A stretch of DNA of 64,000 nt from Imperialibacter sp040222385. GTDB lineage: Bacteria; Bacteroidota; Bacteroidia; Cytophagales; Cyclobacteriaceae. The DNA is taken from assembly GCF_040222385.1 (NCBI RefSeq), contig NZ_JAVKDF010000059.1, forward strand, positions 127,832 to 191,831, given 5' to 3'. This document shows, piece by piece, positions 25,600 to 34,623 of this stretch. The position numbers were made by a program, and so were the translations under genes. Numbering within the stretch: the first letter of the stretch is position 1; each line of letters opens with the position of its first letter. The notes beneath the pieces were generated by a model. That model was not told the origin of the DNA. It saw nothing but the letters and a program-made list of their open reading frames with translations, and did not search any database.

Positions 25600-26964
25600 T
25601 TAGAATATCCCCATCATATTAATCAGCACCAATCCGATAACCGCCGGGCACACAAAGCGAATGAAGAATCGCCAAATGGCTGCCGGAGTGATGCCCGCCA
25701 CTAGCTCTTTCTTGAAAAATGGAGCGCCCTCAGCAATTTCATCTGATATTTTGGTGATGTCCATGACCCAACCAGTGTAAAGACAGGTCATCAACGCCAC
25801 GATCACAATGAAGAACGTGCCAAAGAAGAAGTCCATGATGTCCATTACACCAGCATAGGTGTTGCCAAATACTGTGATGGAAACATTGGTGAATATGCTG
25901 GCCCCACCACTGGAGAGTGCAGATGGCAGCCCCACTACTGTGGCGGCAATCCCTACTACCCAGGCAGCCTTTTTCCGGCTCCAGTTTTTGTTGTCTATGA
26001 AAAAGGAAGCCGGTACTTCAATCATTGCTATGGAAGACGTAAGAGCAGCCAGGCAAAGCAGAAGAAAGAAAAAAGCCCCTATGATATTGCCGCCAGCAGG
26101 TAACGATTCGAAAATGACTGGTAGTATCTTAAAAACCAAGGTGGGGCCCTGATCCGGCTGCATGCCGAAAGCAAACACCGCCGGAAAAATCATTAAGCCA
26201 CCCAGCAGTGCAACGCCTGTGTCCATGATACCAACCCAAAGACCCGAGCTCACGATGTTACTGTCCTTTGGCAGGTAGGAACCGTACGTAATCATCATTC
26301 CCCAGCCGATACTCATAGAGAAAAAGGCCTGGCCGAGAGCGGCCAGAATAGTTCCTCCTCCGATTTTGCTGAAGTCGGGAACAAGGTAGTACTCAATGCC
26401 CGCCATGGCCCCGGGAAGCGTTACGCTCCTGATAATTACAACAATCAACAAAATAAACAGTACCGGCATCATGATCTTGGCTGCCTTTTCGATGCCTCCA
26501 CTTATGCCCCCCAAAACGATTAGCGTAGAAGCCGCCATGAATATGCCGAAGAGTGGTAAAATTGCCACTGGATTAGCCCGGAAAACATCAAAATCCAACG
26601 GTATGTCGAACAAGGCTGTGTACATATACCCGATTGTCCAGCCTGCAATGACGCCGTAATAAGAAAGCACAAAGAAGCTCACACAAAGTGACAATATTCC
26701 TCCGCCAAAAACCCAAAACTTACTTCCTCCTGTATCCTTAAATGCACCCACAGGGTTTTTTCGGGAGAAACGACCAAGCCCCATTTCATTAAAAAGTAAT
26801 GGGGCTCCCACTAAAAGGATGCAGATAAAGTAGACAAATACAAAAGCGCCGCCACCATTCTCTCCTGTCAGGTAAGGGAATCTCCAAATGTTGCCTAAGC
26901 CCACAGCGGAGCCGGCAGCAGCCATTACAAAACCAAACTTACTTCCCCAGTTATCTCTAGCCAT
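25600..26964 (-). CDS. Sodium-dependent transporter, NSS (SNF) family
   Basis: A 454-residue polytopic protein. The N-terminus NWGSKFGFVMAAAGSAVGLGNIWRFPYL is the conserved helix 1 of neurotransmitter:sodium symporters, containing the unwound Na+ and substrate site (AVGLGN). About eleven to twelve helices follow, with GVALLGGLMIFP and LCLAALTSSIAMIEVP as in LeuT/MhsT relatives. Such proteins carry amino acids or similar solutes with Na+; the substrate cannot be read from the sequence. It is transcribed alone. Confidence 0.93.
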   Translation of the reverse strand: MARDNWGSKFGFVMAAAGSAVGLGNIWRFPYLTGENGGGAFVFVYFICILLVGAPLLFNEMGLGRFSRKNPVGAFKDTGGSKFWVFGGGILSLCVSFFVLSYYGVIAGWTIGYMYTALFDIPLDFDVFRANPVAILPLFGIFMAASTLIVLGGISGGIEKAAKIMMPVLFILLIVVIIRSVTLPGAMAGIEYYLVPDFSKIGGGTILAALGQAFFSMSIGWGMMITYGSYLPKDSNIVSSGLWVGIMDTGVALLGGLMIFPAVFAFGMQPDQGPTLVFKILPVIFESLPAGGNIIGAFFFLLLCLAALTSSIAMIEVPASFFIDNKNWSRKKAAWVVGIAATVVGLPSALSSGGASIFTNVSITVFGNTYAGVMDIMDFFFGTFFIVIVALMTCLYTGWVMDITKISDEIAEGAPFFKKELVAGITPAAIWRFFIRFVCPAVIGLVLINMMGIF

Positions 26965-27175
26965 AGTTGTTTATTTGACCTTCTAAAATAAAGGGAAAAT
27001 CGTATGTCACCATATATGGCTGGCCTTATTCCACTAGCGGCGGTGAAAAAAGTCGACAAAGGAATGTAACCTCGGATCACAAAATGAAGTCAAAGCGACT
27101 GCAAAGAAATAGTGTTAACTGTCTGTACAGCTAAAGTTTTAAAATCCTTTTCGCAAAAAACACGTAATTAGCAAT

Positions 27176-27250
27176 ATGATTACTCTACTACTACTTTTTC
27201 TATTTAGCGTTATACTTGGCTGGCTCGGTACTTTTTTCAACGTTTTCTAA
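27176..27250 (+). CDS. Possible 24-residue single-helix peptide
   Basis: A short ATG frame encoding MITLLLLFLFSVILGWLGTF plus four residues, almost all hydrophobic: one membrane helix. It lies in the 297-base gap between the NSS transporter start and the next minus-strand gene, on the opposite strand to both. No Shine-Dalgarno sequence is seen. NSS transporters sometimes have small single-helix subunits (MetS), but those lie on the same strand, and this peptide lacks their usual polar tail. It may be chance. Apart from this the gap holds no clear signal. Confidence 0.25.
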   Translation: MITLLLLFLFSVILGWLGTFFNVF

Positions 27251-27261
27251 GATAAACCGAT

Positions 27262-28287
27262 TTACCGCCAGGGCGGTTTCTGGTAAAAAGTCACATACGT
27301 ACGGCCGTTAAGCACAATCATTGGATCTCCATTTTTGGGATGATTCCGCTTCTCGAACGCAAATGATTGGCTGCCCCCGGATTTAGAACTAGAGACTAAA
27401 GTATTTCCCTGCAAGCTCCACGTGCCTGCATCGGAAGTCTGCGAACTTGTGCCGCCTGTGGCTATCTGCGTTCCATATTGATTGGTTACTGTTGCACTGC
27501 CCGAATTTTCACTATAGTATTCGTAGGTGCCGTTTGCGTTGAGAATGATACACTCGTCGGTCGTCCAGCCACCTGACCCTGTGCTTGTTACATTGACGTA
27601 GCACCATTTCCCTGAGAGTTCGGCAGGAGCGGAACCCGAGCTTGTGGAGACTCCAGCCTGCCCGGCTGGCGGCATATTCCCATCAAATTTGTTGTAGAAA
27701 AGGCTTCCTCCAGGGCCTGTCAATGTCAAAGTATTTCCTCCCAGCTGGTACTGAAACTGCATCGCACCTTGCAGCGTGGAAAGTGTCACAGTGGCACCCT
27801 GTGTTTGGTAGTCGAAGGAATTGCCGTCGATCACTACCTTGCCGTTGTCCATGAAGTCGAGCACTTGCCCCTGGCTTTCCCACTTGCCTACGATTGAGCC
27901 GACCGGAGAGTCGCCAGCCTGAGTACGTAGTATACTGGCAGAAGCCTGCCTTTCGGCTCCGTTTTTTCCAAATGTGATTGCCGCATCCAAATCGCCCCCG
28001 GAAAGTGTTAACTGATCACCCATCAGGCTATACTGATAGGTCACTACTTCGGTGGCAAATTTGATCGCTAGACTGTTTTCACCTACAGTATAGGTAATAG
28101 ATTCACCATCAAACTCTCCCGAACCATTGCTGAGCAGTCGCAAAGTCATGGTGTAACCAAATTCGGTGTTAACCCAGGTGCCTGGCAGCCCCTGACTTGT
28201 CTGTTCTTTTACTTTGGATCCGATTTGCGCTATTGCGGCCTGGTAAAAAATCAAGCCGACGATAAAAATTGCCCTTTTCGTTTTCAT
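27262..28287 (-). CDS. Exported protein with three lipocalin-like repeats
   Basis: A 341-residue protein with a signal peptide (about 1-20, ending AIAQ). Three beta-rich repeats each open with a G-x-W signature typical of lipocalin-like (DUF4923/5640-type) domains: LPGTWVNTEFGY near 35, VGKWESQGQVLDF near 130 and LSGKWCYVN near 220. The third is followed by a T/S/G-rich segment with CIILNANGTYEYYSE, then GTWSLQGNTLV. The family is common but uncharacterised in Bacteroidota. Probably periplasmic or secreted, binding small hydrophobic ligands if the lipocalin fold is right. Confidence 0.6.
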   Translation of the reverse strand: MKTKRAIFIVGLIFYQAAIAQIGSKVKEQTSQGLPGTWVNTEFGYTMTLRLLSNGSGEFDGESITYTVGENSLAIKFATEVVTYQYSLMGDQLTLSGGDLDAAITFGKNGAERQASASILRTQAGDSPVGSIVGKWESQGQVLDFMDNGKVVIDGNSFDYQTQGATVTLSTLQGAMQFQYQLGGNTLTLTGPGGSLFYNKFDGNMPPAGQAGVSTSSGSAPAELSGKWCYVNVTSTGSGGWTTDECIILNANGTYEYYSENSGSATVTNQYGTQIATGGTSSQTSDAGTWSLQGNTLVSSSKSGGSQSFAFEKRNHPKNGDPMIVLNGRTYVTFYQKPPWR

Positions 28288-28383
28288 AGGACTCGCTTTT
28301 CCATGAAAATAATCAAAAGCAACTGAAAATCAATGCATGTTACGCCTATAAATTACTGAGGATCAAGTCGTAAGGAGTTACGG

Positions 28384-28974
28384 CTAGAGTGGCCGGATAA
28401 CCAGATTAAAGTCGATGGTAAGTTCGTTGGCCACTTTTACCAAACCCATCATTTTTGAAGGAGGTGCCATCTCAAAATCCGTAAAACGTAAGGTTTTAGA
28501 GCCCACCAAATTGTAGAGGCTATAACTTTTCTCCCAAAAATCGAAATGAACACTCACCTCTCTTTTTCTTCCAGAGAGCTCTATGAGCATCACAGCGTCG
28601 TAGCTTGTAACGCCCGGCATCGTAGATGAAATGGTTTTTAATGACAAAAAGCTCACGCCGATTTCAGGATATATGTCAGACTGGAGGGTTTCCTGGAAGT
28701 CGCTGGTGATCATTTTGTGCGCACAATCAAAATCAACAACGGGGAGCGATAGTTTGTTAGGGGAGAATTTGATGTAAGAGGCCGTCCGTTCGGAGAGCTC
28801 CAGTGTGTCGGCATACTGGTACGACGACATTCCACAAGTGAATTGATTGACATTGGAAGCCCCATTGATAATCAGGGTGCTGGAGGGCTCAATCACCCAT
28901 GCCACCATCCTTTTTTCGTCTCCATTGTTGAAGAAGAGGGAGCAAAAGCCAATTACTATGAGGAGGAGCTTCAT
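28384..28974 (-). CDS. YceI-like exported protein
   Basis: A protein of 196 residues when started at 28974, where the signal peptide MKLLLIVIGFCSLFF begins. The longer frame to 29010 runs into the terminator hairpin of the upstream gene. The mature part resembles YceI: an opening SSTLIINGASNVNQFTC (compare the W..dp.HS.v.f start), a middle Q-S-D-I-Y-P-E-I-G-V-S-F and the late R-x-L-R-F-T-D-F element. YceI proteins are small lipocalin-like barrels that bind polyisoprenoids or similar. It is the last gene of a YceI-porin-YceI arrangement and is divergent in sequence from its paralogue at 30349. Confidence 0.7.
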   Translation of the reverse strand: MKLLLIVIGFCSLFFNNGDEKRMVAWVIEPSSTLIINGASNVNQFTCGMSSYQYADTLELSERTASYIKFSPNKLSLPVVDFDCAHKMITSDFQETLQSDIYPEIGVSFLSLKTISSTMPGVTSYDAVMLIELSGRKREVSVHFDFWEKSYSLYNLVGSKTLRFTDFEMAPPSKMMGLVKVANELTIDFNLVIRPL

Positions 28975-28988
28975 ATCAAAAAGAGAAA

Positions 28989-29013
28989 GGAATGCCCGCT
29001 TGGCGGGCATTCC
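28989..29013 (-). terminator. Terminator after the porin-like gene
   Basis: An 11-pair perfect GC-rich stem (GGAATGCCCGC with GCGGGCATTCC) has a TTG loop. Read on the minus strand it is followed by TTTCTCTTTTTG. It lies between the porin-like gene and the next YceI-like gene, so expression of the latter would need read-through or its own promoter. Confidence 0.8.
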
Positions 29014-29036
29014 GTGACTAACTTACCAAAAACCAA

Positions 29037-30320
29037 CTAGAAACTGATGGCAGCTTCGATCATGATACCTTTGAACTCGGCGTCGTTGTATTTGCCAGTC
29101 CAGCCTTCAGTATACTGCTGATTAACATACTCTAGCTTAGCAACCACGTTGTCGGTCATAAACCATCCGCCACCAAGGTTGATCCGGTTAATTTTCTGGG
29201 TAGCAGTGGCTGCATCTGTTGCTTTTCCACTTACGGAGTTGTATCTGCCTCCGACAAATACCTTTTCGGCAGCGCCAATTCTGTAGATTGCTTCAACTGC
29301 TGTTTGAGTATATTGACCATTTCCCTGGTCTTCGCTGTTAGACACTATTTCATAGATACCGAACAACTCAAGTCCCTGATACTTAATGAATGGATTGATC
29401 TGGATAGCAGTCATTTGTCGGAATCTTGGGTTAAAGCGGGCATTGGCATATGCACTTGTTGCATTCACTCCACTGGCTGCCTCAGCAAGAGAGATTAATG
29501 TGTTGTAATACCTATCTCCTGCTCTGTCACCACCGTAGAGGTAAAAACCTGTAGATAAACCACTGTTCATGTACCAGCTACCGGTAAGTCTGAATCGAAG
29601 GTCATCGTTGACCTGCTTGTCGTAGCCCACTTTACCATAGAAGGAAATTTTGTTGTCGGTAGTAGGTGTAAGAACCACGCTCTGGTTCAACTTACCATTA
29701 GAAATACCCAACACGCCTATGAAGCCGTTGCTTTGGGCATTTGCCTCGATGAAGGCCTCGGTGGTAAAAGAGTCCATGATGTAGTTGCCAACAAAAGGGT
29801 TATATAAAGCCCTGGCGTTGTCAGTTCTTCTAAAGTGCGCATCACCAAAGTTGATCTCGTCCAAACCTACTCTAAAAGTTACTACTTTCATCAGGTTGGC
29901 TGCAAAGCCTGGCTTGATAAAGTCAAGCTTGTCAATTTGGATGTAACCACCCTTTACCCAGGATTCGTTGTGGTGCCTGGCAGAAAGGTAGGTTCTCAAG
30001 TGCATTCTCATACCGTCAGACAACTGAACATCAAGGTTCAGGTTGGCTGTGGGAAGGTTTAAGTTGGTACCCAAGTCCAAAAGACTGTCCAGGGAGTTTG
30101 TTTGGTTAATGCCCTGAAATTCGATGGCAAAATCACCGCCTACTCTTACTTTTAAGCCGTCAAAAGGTACTGTGTCGGCTTTGGTGGTTTCAAATACATT
30201 CAGGCCTTTTGCGTCATTTGTTCTGAAGAATTGAAGGTCAGGCTGCTGAGCCATCAATGTGCTGGTTGCGGAAAGTCCTAAGACAATCAGTATCCCAAAA
30301 AATTTATTTAGCGTTTTCAT
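29037..30320 (-). CDS. Outer membrane porin-like beta-barrel
   Basis: A 427-residue protein starting at the methionine that opens the signal peptide (MKTLNKFFGILIVLGLSATS, cleavage near LMAQ); an upstream in-frame ATG adds four residues. The mature part is a series of amphipathic beta strands with aromatic girdles (MRMHLRTYLSARHH, FRLTGSWYMNSG, KLEYVNQQYTEGW) and ends in the aromatic-terminated strand MIEAAISF. This is typical of phosphate-selective-porin-like barrels (about 16 strands). It lies between two YceI-like genes on one strand, so the three may act together. Substrate unknown. Confidence 0.75.
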   Translation of the reverse strand: MKTLNKFFGILIVLGLSATSTLMAQQPDLQFFRTNDAKGLNVFETTKADTVPFDGLKVRVGGDFAIEFQGINQTNSLDSLLDLGTNLNLPTANLNLDVQLSDGMRMHLRTYLSARHHNESWVKGGYIQIDKLDFIKPGFAANLMKVVTFRVGLDEINFGDAHFRRTDNARALYNPFVGNYIMDSFTTEAFIEANAQSNGFIGVLGISNGKLNQSVVLTPTTDNKISFYGKVGYDKQVNDDLRFRLTGSWYMNSGLSTGFYLYGGDRAGDRYYNTLISLAEAASGVNATSAYANARFNPRFRQMTAIQINPFIKYQGLELFGIYEIVSNSEDQGNGQYTQTAVEAIYRIGAAEKVFVGGRYNSVSGKATDAATATQKINRINLGGGWFMTDNVVAKLEYVNQQYTEGWTGKYNDAEFKGIMIEAAISF

Positions 30321-30348
30321 GATACGGGACATTTATTGGTTTTTTGAT

Positions 30349-30897
30349 TTATTTAGAAAGAATAATTTCATACGAGATTGTTACCTCTTTTCCTGTGCTG
30401 ACTGTGCCAAACATAAAAGAGGGTGGTTCCACTTGGTAAGCCTCCATATCGAGCGTATAGGAACCTGTGATTTTGTATTTGCCATTGGCAAGGGCCTCTA
30501 GTTTCCCCTCAATGCTGATGTCTTTGGTTACTCCGGCAATGGTTAATTGACCTGATCCTTGCAAAAGCGAAGCTCCTTTGGCTTGCGACGTCTTCAGGTT
30601 GAAAATGATCTGCGGATTCTTGTCAGACTTCAGTGCCTTGTAGGCATTGTCATCCATGCTACTCTTATGACTCTTTAGTGTGGTAACCGGCACGATTAGT
30701 TTCAACCCTTCAACGGTTCCTCCTCCATCAGCTATGGTTGCTTCAACCTGAATTTCTTCTGAAACCATCGTCCAGTCATGCATAGTTGAGGTGCCAGCTA
30801 CAGTAATTTTTGATCCCTTTTCTGCCTTAAATGGCTGCCCGGCTGTGGCGGCTACAGTCAGAAATACGAGGGCGGTAATTGTTAGCAACGTTTTCAT
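30349..30897 (-). CDS. YceI family protein
   Basis: A 182-residue exported protein with signal peptide MKTLLTITALVFLTVAATAG. It carries the YceI features: ITVAGTSTMHDWTM near the start, the central GLKLIVPVTTLKSHKSSMDDNAYKALKSDKNPQI region, GQLTIAGVTKDISI and a final beta strand. YceI proteins are periplasmic lipocalin-like barrels that bind long isoprenoids. It is the first gene of the YceI-porin-YceI set; the start is 28 bases from the porin gene's stop-free leader. Confidence 0.9.
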   Translation of the reverse strand: MKTLLTITALVFLTVAATAGQPFKAEKGSKITVAGTSTMHDWTMVSEEIQVEATIADGGGTVEGLKLIVPVTTLKSHKSSMDDNAYKALKSDKNPQIIFNLKTSQAKGASLLQGSGQLTIAGVTKDISIEGKLEALANGKYKITGSYTLDMEAYQVEPPSFMFGTVSTGKEVTISYEIILSK

Positions 30898-31111
30898 GTT
30901 TCTAATTGGTTTTGGTGAAACATTTTGATGATGCTAAGGTATAGGCGGGAACAAGCGGAGGGTATGACGCTACAAAACAGAAAAGGTGACTTTTGTCACC
31001 TTCACAAATATTCTCGGAAAATTTAATAGAAGTATTTTGGGCGGAGTTACTAAAAACAAATAAAATACGCCGATATAGAAGCCAAAAACAAAATATTATT
31101 TGGATATTACG

Positions 31112-32779
31112 TCAATCAAGTACCGGATGTTTGCTATGCCAGTCTGTAGCATCCTGATAGGCTTTCGCCACGGCAAGTACGGTTCCCTCATCAAATAGCC
31201 GACCGGTAAAGGTCAAACTGGTGGGAGTACCATCATCGGAAAAGCCGTTGGGCAACACTACCGATGGGTGGCCACTAAGATTGGTGACCCGCAGGTTCTT
31301 GCCTTCTCTGGAAGGAGCCATGTATACATCCACTTTCTCAAAAACTTTGGTCATGTCCTGAATAAGCTGTGTTCTCAGTCTGTTTGCCTGAATGTATTCG
31401 ACAGCTGGTATCAACCGGGACTCCCTGAAGCTGTTGGGCCATCCCCACTTTAGCTGGTTTACCAACTGGTCATCCCGCCCACTCAAAGTCAGTTCCTCGA
31501 AGGCAGCCGCAGCCTCTGCCGAAAGAATAATGGTCATATCCCCTACCGGCTGATTGGGTAATTCAATTGGAATCAACTCCGCCCCGAGTTCTTTCAAGAC
31601 CTGCAGCGCCACGCTGTCCTGGTCATGAAAAGCGTATTCTTTGTCAAAGTCATCTTTTACGTAACCAATTCTGAGTGCCCTCAGGTCGATAGCTGGCTCA
31701 AAGTAGAAAGGAAAATCCAGCACCATGGCGTCTTTTCCGTCGGGCCCGCCTATAGCGGCCAGCACGATAGCGCAGTCTTCCACATTGCGGCACAATGGGC
31801 CTAGCTTGTCCATGCTCCAGCTAAGAGCCATGGCTCCATAGCGGCTTACCCGGCCATAAGTGGGTCTTAGTCCAGTAACACCGCAGACTGTAGACGGCGA
31901 TACAATGGAACCCAGCGTTTCCGAACCAATAGCAAATGGAAGCAGCCCGGCTGAAACCGTCGATGCCGAACCAGCCGATGAGCCACTGCTCCCCTTCTCG
32001 GTATTCCAGGGATTCCGGGTTTTCCCCCCAAACCAAATATCTCCCATGGCGAGGGCGCCCAGTGTCGTCTTGGCCAGCAAAATTGCTCCAGCGGTTTCCA
32101 GCCGCTCGACAACAGTCGCATCAACGTCAAACTCCTGGTCTTTGTAGGGCATCGCTCCCCATGTGGTTTTGAAGCCTTTCTTGGCCAGCAAGTCCTTCGC
32201 ACCAAAAGGAATGCCATGCAAAAGACCTTTGTAATTACCCTGCGAAATTTCCTTGTCAGCAATTGCCGCTTTTTCAAGTGCATAGCTTTCCATCAATGTT
32301 ACTACCGCATGCAGCTTTGGATCCAGTGCTTTTATTCTGTTGATGTAAAATTGGGTAAGCTCCAAAGAAGAAATCTGGCTGCTTCTAATGAGTTCAGCCA
32401 GTTCGCCAATACTCATAAACGCCAGCTCTTCATCATCGGTAGGCCGCATTGTGCCAGTGTAATCACCAAATTTCAGCCCTTTAAAATGGCTTTGATATTG
32501 AAAACCCAATGGGAGCGGATTAAACTGCATGGCTGGCACCACGTCGTTGGTCAATGGGCTCCTGCGCATGTAAAGATAGCTTTCCCTCTGTGAGGCAACA
32601 CCCTCAAGCATGGAGTCGGCTTCGGCACGGGTAAGCGGCACTCCTATCAGTTCACCTGCTTTGATAATATTGTCGCAGCTAATCGTTTCCTCATTTGTGA
32701 GCGACACATACTGGCCCAAACAAAAGAAGACAACTGCCACTAGGGTAAAAAGAGCGACCTTGCCAAATACTGCTTTCAT
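31112..32779 (-). CDS. Exported amidase, amidase-signature family
   Basis: A 555-residue protein with an N-terminal signal/anchor helix (about 6-24). The amidase-signature Ser-cisSer-Lys triad is intact: K195 in GIPFGAKDLL, S268 in GSSGSSAGSAS and the nucleophile S291 in GSETLGSIVSP. Length and N-terminal extension match exported amidases of the GatA-like clade rather than the tRNA amidotransferase subunit, and no gatB or gatC is adjacent. Likely hydrolyses amides in the periplasm or at the outer surface. Substrate not readable from sequence. Confidence 0.9.
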   Translation of the reverse strand: MKAVFGKVALFTLVAVVFFCLGQYVSLTNEETISCDNIIKAGELIGVPLTRAEADSMLEGVASQRESYLYMRRSPLTNDVVPAMQFNPLPLGFQYQSHFKGLKFGDYTGTMRPTDDEELAFMSIGELAELIRSSQISSLELTQFYINRIKALDPKLHAVVTLMESYALEKAAIADKEISQGNYKGLLHGIPFGAKDLLAKKGFKTTWGAMPYKDQEFDVDATVVERLETAGAILLAKTTLGALAMGDIWFGGKTRNPWNTEKGSSGSSAGSASTVSAGLLPFAIGSETLGSIVSPSTVCGVTGLRPTYGRVSRYGAMALSWSMDKLGPLCRNVEDCAIVLAAIGGPDGKDAMVLDFPFYFEPAIDLRALRIGYVKDDFDKEYAFHDQDSVALQVLKELGAELIPIELPNQPVGDMTIILSAEAAAAFEELTLSGRDDQLVNQLKWGWPNSFRESRLIPAVEYIQANRLRTQLIQDMTKVFEKVDVYMAPSREGKNLRVTNLSGHPSVVLPNGFSDDGTPTSLTFTGRLFDEGTVLAVAKAYQDATDWHSKHPVLD

Positions 32780-32881
32780 ACTTAGGGATTATATCACAGT
32801 TTAATGAATAAAATAGAATTAGGCATGTCAAATATTAGCAAGAAGCCATTTATAAATGTGGATGGTTTTCTATTTTTAGCC

Positions 32882-34387
32882 ATGAGGAAAGAATATTGCG
32901 CCATTTTTAGCGTCGGTTCTCTGGCCGTCGTGCTTTTTTTTCAAGTTCTGATGGGGTGCTCACTGAAGAAAGAGGAGCCTAAAAAACCCAACATTGTTTT
33001 CATTTTCACTGACGACCAGCGAGCAGACGCATTGGGGGCAGCGGGCAACGAAATTATTAAAACACCCAACCTGGATGCCCTTGCGAAAAGTGGTGTGCGC
33101 TTCACCAACAACTACTGCATGGGATCCATTCATGGAGCAGTTTGCGCCCCGAGCCGAGCCATGCTTATGAGTGGCAAAAGCCTTTACCATGTGTACGACA
33201 AGCTCGATACCGTTACCACCATGCCCCAGGTATTGGCCGCCAATGGCTACACTACTTTTGGAACCGGCAAATGGCACAATGGAGGCGATAGTTTTCTTGC
33301 TTCGTTTCAACAGGGCAAGAATGTCTTTCTCGGCGGAATGGATGATCACTTCAATACCGCCGTCCGTGACAAAGTGAATGACTCCACTTTTACCGAACCT
33401 TTAGAAAAAGGCTTCTCTACTGACCTTTTTGCTGATGCGATGATAGACTTCATTACCTCACAAAAAGGAGCCGAAAAGCCTTTCTTTGCTTACATAGCCT
33501 TCACAGCCCCTCACGACCCGAGAAGCCCATTGCCACAATACCTGGAGCAGTATGCGGGAGACACCGTTCCGTTACCGGCCAACTTTAAGCCCTGGCATCC
33601 CTTCAACTTTGGAGAAATAAATGAAATGAAGGTAAGAGATGAGCACCTGGCACCCTGGCCAAGAGACTCTGGGATGATCCAGGATCAGCTGAGGGAATAC
33701 TATGCCATGATTACCCATGCCGACAACAGAATAGGCGACATTATTGCCGCTGTGGAGGCTAGCGGTTTTGCTGAGAACACCATTATAGTGTACGCTGCTG
33801 ACCATGGGCTAGCGCTGGGAAGCCACGGACTGGTGGGGAAGCAAAGCCTGTATGAGCACAGCATGAAAGCGCCCCTGGTGTTTGCCGGCCCTGGTTTGCC
33901 AGCCAATAAAACCAGCGATGCTCTGGTATACCTCTACGACATTTTCCCTACACTTTGCAACCTGACAGGTGTAGAGCCACCTAAGGGAGTGGATGGAAAA
34001 GACCTTTCGAAGGTAATTATGGGCAAAGAAGGAGGTGTTCGAACCTCGCTATTCACCACCTACAGGGGCACGCATCGGGCAGTGCGGGACAAAAAATGGA
34101 AATTGATACGATATCCGATGATCGACTACACACAGCTCTTCGACCTTGAAAATGATCCTGATGAACTAGTCAACCTGGCTGACAAAAAAGAACACGAGGT
34201 GAAAGTAAGGGAAATGATGGGCCTGCTGAGTAGCTGGCAAAGAAAAACCGACGATACCGTTCAGCTTACAGCAAAAACGATTGCACCAATGGAATACGAC
34301 CCAACTACCTTCGAAAGGAAGCCGGACGTGCACCAGCCTCCTTTTGTACTTGAAAAATATTTTAAGGATTATATCAATCAACCATAA
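32882..34387 (+). CDS. Sulfatase lipoprotein
   Basis: A protein of 501 residues when started at the methionine that opens the signal sequence, with lipobox LMGC and lipidated C26. The frame is open 26 codons further upstream but without signal-like sequence. Sulfatase hallmarks: metal-binding D44-D45 in IFTDDQ, and the modification motif C88-A-P-S-R92, where Cys becomes formylglycine by an FGE/anSME enzyme. FGTGKWHNGGD and the late ADHGLALGSHGLVGKQSLYEHS segment are also present. It resembles polysaccharide/heparan-type sulfatases of marine Bacteroidota. A surface or periplasmic role in sulfated glycan use is likely, although no SusCD pair is adjacent. Confidence 0.93.
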   Translation: MRKEYCAIFSVGSLAVVLFFQVLMGCSLKKEEPKKPNIVFIFTDDQRADALGAAGNEIIKTPNLDALAKSGVRFTNNYCMGSIHGAVCAPSRAMLMSGKSLYHVYDKLDTVTTMPQVLAANGYTTFGTGKWHNGGDSFLASFQQGKNVFLGGMDDHFNTAVRDKVNDSTFTEPLEKGFSTDLFADAMIDFITSQKGAEKPFFAYIAFTAPHDPRSPLPQYLEQYAGDTVPLPANFKPWHPFNFGEINEMKVRDEHLAPWPRDSGMIQDQLREYYAMITHADNRIGDIIAAVEASGFAENTIIVYAADHGLALGSHGLVGKQSLYEHSMKAPLVFAGPGLPANKTSDALVYLYDIFPTLCNLTGVEPPKGVDGKDLSKVIMGKEGGVRTSLFTTYRGTHRAVRDKKWKLIRYPMIDYTQLFDLENDPDELVNLADKKEHEVKVREMMGLLSSWQRKTDDTVQLTAKTIAPMEYDPTTFERKPDVHQPPFVLEKYFKDYINQP

Positions 34388-34435
34388 GCTGGTGAAGAAA
34401 CCGGGAGCTTTGCCTGGAGCCGAACAGAACAAATG

Positions 34436-34550
34436 AAAAAAGCCCGGCGCTCTAAAAGACCACCGGGCTACCAAACCTAATCAACCGTGCAACGTTAAAC
34501 GTTGCTGCCCCGAAAGGGCATTACCAAACTTGGTGCGCAAAGTAGTTAAT
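34436..34550 (-). ncRNA. Candidate structured small RNA with terminator
   Basis: The minus strand shows four successive stem-loops with no protein frame: ACCAA/TTGGT (around 34526-34537), TGCCC/GGGCA (34506-34520), GCAACGT/ACGTTGC (34488-34504) and a terminator AGCCCGG.../...CCGGGCT (34441-34469) followed by a run of seven T. A TACTTTGC box just upstream (about 34539-34546) could be its promoter. It lies between two plus-strand genes and is transcribed against neither start. A regulatory RNA or an independent transcript is likely; no known RNA family was recognised. It could simply be an elaborate convergent terminator region. Confidence 0.5.
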
Positions 34551-34623
34551 AGCAGAAATGTGTCTGCTATACACATTGTAAAAAATTGTCATAGAATTCT
34601 TTTTACTGTTGATTAATTGATGA

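Noticed and set aside
27176..27250. MetS-type small subunit of the NSS transporter
   Set aside because: The peptide is on the opposite strand to the transporter and lacks the usual C-terminal polar residues, so the name is not supported.
34436..34550. tRNA or SRP RNA at the multi-hairpin site
   Set aside because: No cloverleaf, no anticodon arm and no GGTC...GGAAGCAGCC-type SRP loop could be found, so it is listed only as an unclassified candidate RNA.
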